A stretch of DNA of 64,000 nt from Deroplatys truncata (Eukaryota; Arthropoda; Insecta; Mantodea; Mantidae): the NCBI GenBank assembly GCA_030765065.1, contig CM060990.1, positions 495,060,190 through 495,124,189 on the forward strand, read 5' to 3'. Below the pieces are notes generated by a model, which was given only the letters and a program-made list of their open reading frames with translations, searched no databases and was not told the origin of the DNA. This document shows, in pieces, positions 45,611-55,925 of this stretch (within the stretch, counting starts at the first letter, position 1; every line of letters starts with the position of its first letter). Made by a program: the position numbers and the translations under genes.

Positions 45611-46425
45611 AGTAGTGTGCTAACGCGGGTGTCTGCACATCTATGTACTTGAGTTTCAAGCCGTGGTATTAAAAGACGGATTTAGTACCCGCGTATACGA
45701 GTAACGTGTGGGATTACGTGACGTTTGGATTCTGAGGGAGAGTCCGTCCCTCCTCTGCGGTGCTCCCAGGAGCACGTTATTTCCCCTCGTGAAGTTGTTG
45801 ATACACTTTATTGTTATGTTGTGGAATTAAATGAATAATAAGGATAATTAAAAGCCGAAAAAATGTGAAATATCGATCTGTGTGTGTGTGTGTGTGTGCG
45901 CGCGCGTGCGCGCTCACGTCCCCCCAGTTGTTTGCTAAACCGGAATGTATGCCTTAATTGTAAGAAGAACCCCGTTCAGAGGCAATGAAGTGTGTATATA
46001 TATGAGAAAAAGACGTATGGTCTAAATAATATTCGAGTTATGTGTACGGTTACATCGGTTTGCTAAAAACACTAATGTATGGCTCTGAAATGCATCAAGA
46101 ACCGCGTTCAGAGGCAGAGGACATGTGATCTAATAATATTCGAGTTATGTGTACGGTTATCTCGTCATATCCAAGGTTTTGCTTTGCTAAAACTAATGTA
46201 TGACTGAAAAAAAATCAATCAAAGAAGAAGAGATCCCGTTCAGGAAGAAGGCAATGAACTATAAATAGACAAAAAAAACCAAGGGGGCTAATAATATTCG
46301 AGTCAGGTGTACCGTTACGTCGTCATAACAAACGTACGTTTTCGAGTCCCCCCGCAGCTAAAAACTTGGAATATTTCATCAAGAAGGCAATGAACTATAA
46401 AATAAAAAATCCATGCGAGTGATCC
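45611..46425 (+). repeat. Polinton left terminal inverted repeat
   Basis: The outer ~500 bp mirror 61,170-61,674 closely. Further in, the repeat AATATTCGAGTTATGTGTAC occurs at about 46,027 and 46,134 and as a variant at 46,287, with a CCCGTTCAG motif between. This adds about 200 bp that the right TIR lacks. Mirroring resumes at GCAGCTAAAAACTTGGAAT. Confidence 0.88.
45879..45915 (+). repeat. (TG)n(CG)n tract in the left TIR
   Basis: Alternating purine-pyrimidine run, TG units passing into CG units, mirrored in the right TIR at 61,376-61,405. Such tracts can adopt Z-DNA. Confidence 0.85.
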
Positions 46426-47064
46426 CGTTCACGCTGGATCAGTAACAGAAGGGTCAAGACGTCAATGAACTATTAATTACTAAAATTAATTGCTTTAAAA
46501 AAAACCATGTGAATGATTCCTCGGCATATCGAGCTCACAGATAAAACTAATGCTGAGACATGCAAATTCAATGTCTTTTAAGATTGTGAAAAGACAATGT
46601 GTTCTCGTCTCTGTAACCCGAAGGCATAGAGAGAAACCAGGACTTCAGAATTTATAAAATTGAACCTAATTATAGGTTAAGGAAAAACTGTGAAAGTAGC
46701 GTAAGAAATTGCCTGTAGCAAAAAGGAAGAAGCAACACGGATCCTACCAATGCTATAATTATCGTAAGTACAGGGGCCAGGTGGACAAGGTAATTTTTTT
46801 CATGAACGAAACTCAGCCAATGGTCAGATAACTGCGTGCACATACGTGAAGGAGAAGGGGAAAAAGGCGTATTGGATCATGAACTTATAAAGACGTAGGA
46901 TACCGTTCTTAAGAACTTAGTACTTATTCCGCTGGACATGTGACTGTAGCATAGAACAAGTGTTTGTGGGGGGAGGGGGGTTAACAACGTCGGGGACATA
47001 TAAAATGTGTAAGGGAGTACGAAAAAAGACTATTTGCAACAGAAGTGCGCAGCCAGGAAAGAAC
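46426..47064. other. leader region between left TIR and PolB exon 1
   Basis: No gene. It holds a G-run (TGGGGGGAGGGGGG near 46,967) and probably the PolB promoter. No clear TATA box could be assigned. Confidence 0.4.
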
Positions 47065-47068
47065 ATGG

Positions 47069-49018
47069 ATGGTAAGTGAAAAAAATTATTATTTGTTACA
47101 ATTTCGATCTGTGTGTCTTTTTACATATACTTCAGTGACCCAAACAATCGATTCAATGTGTCTTTTATTTCCGTGTTTTTTCGTGACCTAAATAATACAA
47201 TTCTGTTGAAACGCGTCTGTATGTTTCAAATCAAATCATAAGTCAGCTCAATGAAATTGGAGAAGGCACTCCAATAGTACCAACAAAGAAACTTGCAGAT
47301 CTGGAGATAAACGTGCCGTTCAAAATAAACAAGGTGAAGACGCTTAGCACAAGATATGGGGAACGCGTCGTAGTAATATTAGATGAGTATCAGATCTTTC
47401 TTCCCGAGCGATTTAAGAGTATGACTACAGAACAGAAAACTGCTATAAATGAAGGAGGCTATCACCTTGTGTATATGGGACAAGAGACGCTAGCTGCGGG
47501 TATCGACGTCACAAGATTACTTTTTTACAAAAAAGGTATATTAAAACAGTTTTTTGCATGTGTTAGCTCAGTTCAGAAAAAAAATAATGCATCTCGGAAA
47601 AGAGAAAAAAATTCTTAATGTCATTTTTTGAATGGAATAGTTCTAACTTTTTGACCTTTTAAGATTAATTTGACATAACTATACTGCATGGATAAAAATC
47701 TTGTCCTTGTACGTATAAAAAAATGAATATCTTGAAATTTCAGAATACAGCCAGTCGATAAAATGAACATATATATGTTATTTATGACATACTATTTTCA
47801 CTTCTCAGATCGTTGCAATAATGAATTATATAATTTTCAGACGAGTTCAAACATGCAGGAGAATTCTCAAGCGAAGGAGATGCATCTGAAAAAAGTGAGT
47901 AAAACGTTTACATGTGGTTCTATCTAAAATCGGCTTTCTAAAATGGAACATTCTTTCTGTAATATATAACGCTTTGTAGTTTTATTCACAGCACTTTTGT
48001 TTTATCATTTTTTTCAGACACTGCAGTAAAACAAGAAATCCACAGAAAATTAGACTGCATGACAAGAAAAGGTGAGTTATTGTTTTTCTTATTGTTCGCA
48101 TGTATGTATTAAAACAAAACATTACTTTTTGAAAAATAATAAAGTAATCGGATAAGATAATAAATTTTTTCAGCTTAAACATTCAACAAAAAATATAACT
48201 TGACAATATTTCTTTTTCAGCTATAAGTAAAATTCTATTTCCTCTTTTTAATATATAACTTTAATGTCAGTAGCATCAAACATTAATAATGAAGCAGTTT
48301 TGTTATATAAGTGTATTTCAGTTTTCATGTATGCTTAAAAAAGGGATATTTTTCTTTTCAGCTTTAAAGAAAATTAGATTTCAGGTTTTAAACTTTACTT
48401 TGAAATAAAATGACAATTTTGTTTTCAGCCTTAATAAAGTGAACTATATATTTTTGTTTCAGCTTTCATGCATGCTTTAAAAAGTAACAAATTAATATCA
48501 CGAAAAAAGAAAATTCGATTTAAAAAACTTTACTTGAAATAAAATCAACATTTTTTCCAGCTTAAAGATACTTTGACATCAAACATTACTGTAAATAAAA
48601 ATGATCTATTTGTTATAGATTTTACAGCTTTCATGCATGCTTCAAAAAAGTAAAAAATTAATATCACGAATAAAAGAAAATTCGATTTCAGTTTTTTTTA
48701 AAAAAAACTTTACCTGAACATTTTTTTCAGCTTAAAAGATATCAAATATGTATTACTGATGACACCTCATTTATTTCAATTTCAGAGGAACACGTGCACG
48801 TGATCTCAAATAAGACCGGAGTCCCCAACAAGAGGACGACACCGAACACCTCGAAAGATGATAGCGTGTCTCCATCAAAGAAACCAAGAACAGAATCGGT
48901 GAGTGAACAGAGGCAGAAGGATCTTGCATGCATGACTATTGAATCGGCATTTAAAAATCGGATCTATACGAGTCAAATGGAAAACTCGGTGGGGATGATA
49001 GATCCTGAAACATTTTAG
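47069..49018 (+). pseudogene. POLB: 5' exons of the PolB gene (N-terminal domain), five predicted exons
   Basis: Predicted exons: 47,069-47,071 (ATG followed by GTAAGT), 47,247-47,535, 47,841-47,894, 48,018-48,071 and 48,786 onward. Acceptors are all CAG after pyrimidine runs. Donors are GTAAGT, GTATAT, GTGAGT, GTGAGT. The last three introns are phase 1, and both middle exons are exactly 54 nt. Exon 2 encodes a beta-rich segment (KINKVKTLSTRYGERVVVIL, then IFLPERF, then LVYMGQ) that resembles an OB-like single-strand-binding fold. Exons 3-4 encode acidic/basic linkers. Exon 5 carries KKPRTE (NLS-like) and IESAFKNRIYTSQ, the usual start of Polinton PolB. The frame ends at 49,018, one base out of step with the polymerase body. 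The first exon is the least certain part. Confidence 0.62.
48072..48785 (+). repeat. PolB intron 4 with an array of decayed TTTTCAG-containing units
   Basis: TTTTCAGC followed by TTAAA, TATAAG or TTTCATGCATGCTT occurs at least eight times in 0.7 kb. The clearest pair (about 48,460-48,555 and 48,625-48,735) shares AGCTTTCATGCATGCTT, AAAAAGTA, TTAATATCACGAA and AAAATTCGATTT. Each unit contains an acceptor-like site, but no open exon follows. Confidence 0.65.
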
Positions 49019-52000
49019 ATGAATGTCAACCGCTCGTTAGCAGTGAAATTCGGAGCAATCTCGCTCGTCATTTGTCAGGAATAAAGTTATGTGCTACATT
49101 AGTATGCAAATATGTCATCCAAACACCCGAAAATGAAAAGATCGAGACATTTAATTTCAATAGTAAAATGGATGCTATCTTACAAGGTACAAACATTAGC
49201 GATTGGTATGAGAATAAACTTAAACATCCCATATTATTCAACATTGATACATTCGAATCGAAAAGCAGTTCGAAATCACTATACCAAATATGTTCGTTAA
49301 TTCTAAATTTCTGTCACTACGATCCGTTAAATGCAGGCTGTAACATAAAAGTGCCTGATTTCATAAAACACAAGAGAGCAATGACCAATATTAGGAATAG
49401 TGATAACAAATGTTTCGGATATTGCCTACTGGCATCCAAATTTCCGGTAAAGCGTAACAGCTACAGAGTGAGTTCGTATTCCAAGTACAATATGTTTAAA
49501 GAATTTAATTTCGCAGGAATAAAGTTTCCAGTATCTTTAGATGACATACAAAAATTTGAAAAGCAAAATGATAATATATCTATCACGGTATATGGTGTAG
49601 ACGAATTTTCAATTATTCCATTATATCAAACCTCGGAACGTAAAGAGCATCATGTAAACCTTTTAAGAGTTGCCGATGAAGCTAAATCACACTATTGCTT
49701 AATAAATGACCTATCTCGCCTGTTGTCCTCACAATTAACTAAACGGAAGTGTAGGATGTGTATATGTGAGGCATGCATGAAATACTTCTCGAATGAAAGC
49801 AACCTACCTAAACATAAAAGGAGATGCATGAAATCGCAAGTTGTTAGTATGTCTGAAATAGGGGTAAATGACACCATTCGATTCAATTCATACTCGAAGT
49901 GCTCTCCGGTGCCATTTGTCATATATGCAGATATCGAATCAATACTTAAAAAAGTGCATTCATGTCAGCCCTCCGCAGATAGCAGTTGGACGAGATCGCT
50001 ATAAAGACACGAAACAGTATCAATAGCTTTAAACCTTGTATGCAATTATGACGATACCTTATCGAAATTCAAAATCTTTAGAGGTCCTAATGCGATTCAA
50101 GATTTTTTCAGCGAATTAACTGTAATTGCAGACGATGTAATCGATATTTACTCGAAAAACAAAGAGTTAAATATGACCGATGCAGATAAAATAAAATTCA
50201 GAAATACTGATTTCTGTCATCTGTGTGAAGATAAATTTGAGTCCGAATCTGACAAAATATTAGACCATTGCCATTTGACCGGTAGATTCATAGGACCGGC
50301 CCACAATTCGTGTAATCTGAATAGAAAGTTACCAAATTACATACCGATTTTTTTTCATTTTCTGTCAAACTACGATTCACATTTTCTCGTGAAACATCTC
50401 GCTTACGATCGAGAACCCATATCATGTATTTCACAAACATCTGAAAACTATCTATCATTCAGTAAGAGATATATGTCCAATGGAAAAAGTATATATTTCA
50501 GATTTCTTGATAGTTATAGATTCCTCGATGATAAATTGAGCAATTTAGCTGACATGCTAAACCCCGAGGACTTTAAAAATACAAACAGAGCATACGAAAA
50601 TCCTGCACATCGGCAGCTAATGAGACGTAAAGGCGTATTTCCATACACATATCTGGATTGCGTAGAGAAATTGAAAGAGACCGCATTACCAGATATATCA
50701 CAATTTGATGATATAAGAACTGAGGATTACTTGCATGCTCAAACAGTATGGCGAGAGTTAAATATCACAAACTTAGGCGAATACAGCGATCTATATCTTA
50801 AGACTGACACATTGTTATTGACTGATATTTTTGAAACTTTCAGTAACTTATGCCTAAATTTATATAAACTAGATCCGTGCCATTTCTACACTGCTCCCGG
50901 GTTGGCCTATCAGGCAATGTTAAAGACGACTAAAACAAAATTATCGCTAATCACCGACAAAGAAATGCTAGAGTTTTTCGAGTCAGGAATCAGGGGCGGG
51001 CTTTGCACGGTGTCGCAGCGATACTCCAAAGCCAATAACAAGTACATGAATCAATACAACGAATCGCTACCAGCTAAATACTTAGCACTTTTTGATTGTA
51101 CAAACTTATACGGGTATGTTATGGCAAGACATGCAACTCCATGTGGCGAACTCAGATGGTTAAATAGAGATGAAATTAATGCAATAGAATTCTTAACCGT
51201 ACCGCCAGATTCGGAAACGGGTTATGTGCTCGAAGTCGATCTCGAATATCCTAAAGCCATTCACGACGAACACAACGATCTTCCACTGTGTCCAAAGAGC
51301 GAAATACCTCCAAAGGATACATGCAATAAGCTCCTTGCAACACTCTCTGATAAGTCTAAGTATGTCTTGCATTACTGTAATCTACAGAATGTGTAGAATT
51401 AGGAATGAAGTTGAAATACGTACATAGAGCCACTGCTTACAAACAATCCTTCCGGTTAAAATAATACATTGACTTGAACGCTGCAAAACGTGCTGAAGAG
51501 AAATCTAAATTCGGTCAGAATCTATGGAAAAATGAATAATTGTGTTTATGGAAAATTTATGGAAAATGTACGTAAGTATAACGATTTTCGTCTCGTTACC
51601 AGTTGGAAACAAGCGAAAAAGCTGATATCGCGTCAAACGTTTTTGCGTTACATTATATTTGACGAGAATCTTGTGGGTATCGAACTGGCAAAGGAAGAAA
51701 CTCACATGTGTAAGCCCATATACATAGGGCAGGCAATACTTGACATTTCTAAATATGTGATGTACCACTTTTATTATAACATTCTGAAAAAGAACCTAAA
51801 TGATTTGTCTTTAAGTTACATGGATACCGATTCATTTTTGTTTGAAACTAGTACAGATGTTTATGATTTTATCAAAACCAACATTCAGCATTTTGATACA
51901 ACCGATTACCCACCCGATAACATATATTCGATACCTCTGGTAAACAGGAAAGTAATGGGCTTATTTAAAGACGAATTATCGGGCAAATTAATGACAGGAT

Positions 52001-52320
52001 ACGCTGGGCTACGGTCTAAGCTGTACTCATATCGTTTTGATGGTCAGATCGTTAAGAAGTCAAAAGGCGTTTCAAAGGCTGCAATGCGTTTAATAACTTT
52101 TGATGATTACCTATCTTGTCTCAATGGCATGAATGTAGCACATTATGCCAGACAAACAACTTTCCAAAGTCGTAAGCATAACATTCACACAGTAGAAATG
52201 AACAAAATTGCATTGAGAGGGCTTGATACCAAACGTTATATGATTGAAAACTCGCATAAAACTATGGCCTGGGGACATTTTTCTATTCCAAGAGATCCTG
52301 CTACCTCTGAGCACAGCTGA
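49009..52320 (+). pseudogene. POLB: protein-primed type B DNA polymerase, main body
   Basis: Replicates the element by protein priming. In order: HLSGIKLCATLV; NSDNKCFGYCLLAS and HVNLLRVADEAKSHYCLIND (cysteine-peptidase-like N-region seen in Polinton PolBs); a C2H2-like finger (CRMCICEACMKYF..H..RC); exonuclease I FVIYADIES; an EndoVII-like zinc motif (CHLCEDKF..DHCHLTG..CN); exonuclease II NYDSHF; exonuclease III YSDLYLKTDTLLL; motif A FDCTNLYGYVM; motif B NNCVYGKF; motif C YMDTDSF; and a KxKG-type KKSKGVS. Damage: a TAA at 50,002-50,004, a shift at about 51,390 and a compensating one at about 51,530, with a further TAA in the shifted stretch. All three long ORFs (49,072-50,004; 50,173-51,396; 51,490-52,320) share one frame. 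Confidence 0.92.
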
Positions 52321-52340
52321 CATTGTAATGTAATTCTGCT

Positions 52341-52377
<37 letters not shown>

Positions 52378-53177
52378 AAGGTGTTCCATTTCATGTAATT
52401 CTCGTTGAAGAGAGATTATGGGTTTTTTACCTTATTGAAAGTATGACATTTCATGTAATTCTGCTTACTGAGAGAGAGAGAGAGAAGGATTGTTATACTT
52501 TAAAGTTTTTGGTGTATGATATGTAAAACCATACTTTTTTCGAGTTCACATGTCCAGTACTCATTTTAGAGAGAGAGGTTTCTTTGTAATTGAATTTTTT
52601 TATATACTTTGAACTTCACAAATCTTGTTTTATAAATGAAAACACATGTTCACCTGAATAAGTACTCATTTTTACACGTTTATACTTTTTTGGGATGAGG
52701 GTTATATTTTCTTTAAAGTTTATGGTATATGTTATGTAAACCAATTTTTTTTGAGTTCACAAGTGTTGTTTATGAATGTCCTCCACATTTAATGTAATTC
52801 TGCTTAATGTGAGAGATTGTTGTGCATTTCTTATACTTAAAGCTTTTTATGATGTAAACCATACTTTTTTTTACATGTCCTCCTCAATAAGTACTCATTT
52901 TTAGAGAGATTTTTTTTTATGATTTGAAGTTCACAAAATCTTGTTTTATAAATGCAAACACATGTCCACCTGAATAAGTACTCATTTTTACATGTTTATA
53001 CTTTTTTGGGGGTTATGGGGAATAAGTAGGGTTATTTTTAAAAAATAAATAAAACTCAATTACTTTTGGATTCTGTTGCTTTATTTCTTAAGAAATAAAA
53101 TTATACAACACACATCCTGAATCCTAAAAATATTTTTTACAGGTTGTTAAAAAAATGTCTTAGTTTTTTTGCATCTT
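52321..53177. repeat. GA microsatellite and imperfect repeats downstream of PolB
   Basis: A (GA) run at 52,345-52,374 and smaller ones follow. Two to three diverged copies of a ~300-bp unit carry CATTT.ATGTAATTCTGCTTA, AAACCATACTTTTTT, CACATGTCCACCTGAATAAG, TACTCATTTTTACA and TACTTTTTTGGG. AATAAA at 53,044-53,053 probably serves PolB, and TTTATT at 53,080-53,085 the convergent integrase gene. No gene is seen. Confidence 0.75.
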
Positions 53178-54067
53178 CTACACTACAGCATTCCTTTCTA
53201 TCCATTCACTTTTTGGAACGCCTAGCCACTTGACGAGTAACCTATTCCCACGTCGACGTAGTACTTTTTCTACGAGATATGTGTCAGGGTAACTAGTTCT
53301 TAATAATTCATGACCATAGAATCCACCTTGTATTACCTTCCCCTCACCATCTTCCAGATGATAGGTGGGTGGAACTGTGCTTCTTACCCTGACAATGCGA
53401 AAGATTTCAGTGCTCCAATTAGGTGTGTAACCTTTCTCAAGTAGTCCCTTATGCCTAGAGATCCTAACATGTTCTCCAACATTGAACCTCCTGGCATTCC
53501 TCTTTTCGTACCTCATAACATCACGACGATACACCGCGAGGAGGAGATCGTTGTTCCTGACGTCGCGAGGCTTCATCTGAATCGTCGAATGGTAAGTATT
53601 ATTGTAGATGTTAATGATTCTTGGCAAGAGATCCAGCCATTTATATGAACCTTTAGTCAAAAATTCTTTATGCATCATAGTTTTAAGCGTTCTTATTAAA
53701 CGCTCGACAGCAGCAGCCTTAATGACACTGAATGTACTACAGTGATTAATTCCATACCTGGTCATTAATTGCTTGAAATGCTTATTGTAAAATTCCTTGC
53801 CGCTATCGGACTGAATATTCTTAAGTGTTGTATTCAGATCCTCCAGTATATCTCGCATTGCTTTCGTAACATTCACATAAGCCATTTTGAGTAAAAATCA
53901 ACAGCAATAAGAAAGCACTTATAGTTTCTGTTTTGTTTTGCGTCTGGTATCATTTCAATAAGGTCTATTTGTAATAAGTCATTAAGACCTTTACTAATTA
54001 TTTTCCTACGTAGATATTTCCTTCTGGCGGGGGAATGTAATTCACTAACGATGTTTCGTCTAATCAT
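53178..54067 (-). pseudogene. INT: retroviral-type integrase with chromodomain-like tail, one frameshift
   Basis: Inserts the element into host DNA. First ORF (54,067-53,873): LLQIDLIEMIP with the first catalytic Asp and FLIAVDFYSKW. A single-base shift at about 53,880 moves on to the second ORF (53,885-53,178): NIQSDSGKEFYN with the second Asp, AAAVERLIRTLK with the catalytic Glu, a YNNTYHSTI region, KGLLEKGYTPNWS (SH3-like C-terminal domain), and a last segment YLVEKVLRRRGNRLLVKW plus SEWIE that looks like a chromodomain. Its ATG overlaps the TGA of the upstream gene (ATGA). It is the last gene of the minus-strand cluster. Confidence 0.9.
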
Positions 54068-54827
54068 GCTATTATTTTCGAGTTTTTCAATTCTGTGATG
54101 ATCTCTTGAATTTCCGTTGTATGATTCAAATTGCCAGCCTCCCTCGATGCAATTAGCAATCTGAGTCTGCTAATCAGACTATTAGGATCGGACCAGTATA
54201 CGTAGTCCAACTTCCTACCCGGAACGTGCTGCTTCCACTCGAGACCGGAACCGGTCGTAGTGTCGATTAGCCTGCGTATGATATTCTTATATTTATACCC
54301 CTTGTTCGATCTCAGACGACCGCTTCTGCTGTAGCCCTGTCTGTGAACTAGAGTTTGTTTCAAAATCTGAGAATAAATATCCATATCGTCTTCCGTATGC
54401 GATGAGGTCTGAGGTACTCGCTTGAATAATAGCTCGTACAGCCCGGGGCTAGCCACATAAGTCTCATCTCCTATCTGAACACTGTTATCTGCAAATGTAA
54501 TTAATTTATTTCCTATCTTATAATCCCTGTCTTCATACCGTACTCCAAAGGTAACGTCCAGATCGCTGCCGCTAGCTGTTCGAACCTTCTTCAGATAATT
54601 CACGAGGGTATCGGCTTCTTCTTCTTCTTCGGGGTGAGAGAGAGAGGGGTTTTGCTTTTTTCTTGATTCTTTAGTATATCCTTCAGAGGAACGGTGACGG
54701 GCTGAAGAACCTCGGACATCACGCGTTGGGTTTCGAACCTGAGACCCCTCAGGGAACGTAACTTTTCCCTTATCGCTTTACTGTGTCGAGCGATGGACTG
54801 CTTGAGTCTGATGCCTTCTACATCCAT
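54064..54827 (-). pseudogene. conserved Polinton protein of unknown function, split by a frameshift
   Basis: Two ORFs on the minus strand: 54,827-54,600 (basic, coiled N-part: RLKQSIARHSKAIREKLRSL, ending in a Lys run) and 54,603-54,064 (IGNKLITF, ASPGLYELLFKRVP, HTEDDMDIYSQILKQTLVHR, NKGYKYKNIIRRL). The second ORF has no proper start; its frame is entered around a GAA/AAG microsatellite (about 54,617-54,630), so I read both as one gene of about 250 residues broken by slippage there. The motif order (IGN..I, GLYELL, DxxxYxxIL, GYKYxxII) recurs in insect Polintons as I remember them, with no established function. It lies between the 85-aa gene and integrase with an 18-bp gap and an ATGA overlap. 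Confidence 0.68.
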
Positions 54828-54845
54828 CGTAAAATGAATGCAGAT

Positions 54846-55103
54846 TTAAGCTGCTGGCATCAATATATAGGAGATTTTTAATTCGATACTTAGAATATGT
54901 CCATCTTTAGCACGATTAACTGGAGCTGTGAAGGTCAACTTATCGCCTATCATGACGGGTGCAGGATAACTTTCAACGCGTTTATCATTTATTGCAAATA
55001 TTGCATCAGTTCTCGTATTGGGATGCGATGATGAAATAATATTGCAGCCAAACACCTCTCCGCTAACCGGGGACCTGTAGTATTCGAGTCCCGAAGTTAG
55101 CAT
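54846..55103 (-). CDS. 85-aa protein following the fibre-like gene
   Basis: A small ORF whose ATG (55,103-55,101) directly follows the stop codon of the upstream gene (TAGATG), which suggests coupled translation or a former single protein. The sequence alternates hydrophobic residues (VFGCNIISS, DAIFAIND, KLTFTAPVN, HILSIELKISYILM), consistent with an all-beta fold. Because it follows a tail-fibre-like stalk protein, a knob or head role is possible, but that is inference. No family is recognised. Confidence 0.55.
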   Translation of the reverse strand: MLTSGLEYYRSPVSGEVFGCNIISSSHPNTRTDAIFAINDKRVESYPAPVMIGDKLTFTAPVNRAKDGHILSIELKISYILMPAA

Positions 55104-55904
55104 CTATCTCTGTGAGTTACCTCTGTACGGTTTCGTTTGCAATGTAATGATGAGCTGTCCACTCATTTTCCCTAAAATAGTATTTATTAGATTCACTCGT
55201 GAATTAAGATTAGCAATACTATTCATAATTGAGGCTACCACGGTATCAAGATTTTTTTCTACTGCTGCAATAATTTCTTGAGGCATAGAAGCTAGAGTTC
55301 GGTTTAAGACTGTCTGTGTTTCGGCATTTTTCTTTACAACTAAATGTCTAACATATTTTTTAGTTGCGGCATCGTTATCGTCCACGGGATCGGCTATCTC
55401 CCTTATCCGTTTCTTTGGAAAGGAAACGTTACCGTTCGAATCGGGAAGCGGTGTGTGTGCATTTATGTAATCCAAAATATATTTTTTATTCGGAACATCA
55501 TGATCGTCAACTGGAGGCAATAGTACCTTCATTCTTATCGTATCCAGAATTACATTATTTTCTGCATCGCGTTTGAAAGCATATTTACTCAGGTATTCCA
55601 TTAGGCTCTGATGTTGACCTTCGAGCGATGTTTGCACGTGCTGCCTAAGCATAGCTTCAAATTCGCCCATACGCTGATATGAAGTCTTTTCTGTGAACGT
55701 CTGCATTCGATGCTCGGCGATAGTCGTAAGCGTATCCACATAGTATTTAGTCGTTGCATCATATTCTTCTTCAGGATCCTGAATGTTGCATAATCGCTTT
55801 TTCTTGAATTGATAGTTTCCCGTGTCATCTCGATTTATAATATAACGGTTAAGCACACCCCTGGATGGGATGATCCTGCGCGATCCGAATCTGTCGATAC
55901 TCAT
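55104..55904 (-). CDS. tail-fibre-like protein with three DAATKKYVD-type repeats
   Basis: 266 residues, intact. Three units of about 32 residues (about 26-58, 113-147, 155-188) follow the plan NGN..F..KRI..I.DP.D..DA.TKKYVD; the clearest are KKRLCNIQDPEEEYDATTKY and KKRIREIADPVDDNDAATKK. This is the repeat of phage tail-fibre and receptor-binding proteins, where it builds trimeric stalks. Between units 1 and 2 lies an alpha-helical stretch (Gln/Glu/His-rich), and after unit 3 a long amphipathic helix region (ETQTVLNRTLASMPQEIIAA) that could be a coiled coil. It has no signal peptide. It starts 21 bp after the ATPase stop in the same direction. A spike or fibre on the virion is the likely role, by analogy only. 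Confidence 0.68.
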   Translation of the reverse strand: MSIDRFGSRRIIPSRGVLNRYIINRDDTGNYQFKKKRLCNIQDPEEEYDATTKYYVDTLTTIAEHRMQTFTEKTSYQRMGEFEAMLRQHVQTSLEGQHQSLMEYLSKYAFKRDAENNVILDTIRMKVLLPPVDDHDVPNKKYILDYINAHTPLPDSNGNVSFPKKRIREIADPVDDNDAATKKYVRHLVVKKNAETQTVLNRTLASMPQEIIAAVEKNLDTVVASIMNSIANLNSRVNLINTILGKMSGQLIITLQTKPYRGNSQR

Positions 55905-55925
55905 AGCTGTAATGAGCGATACTCT

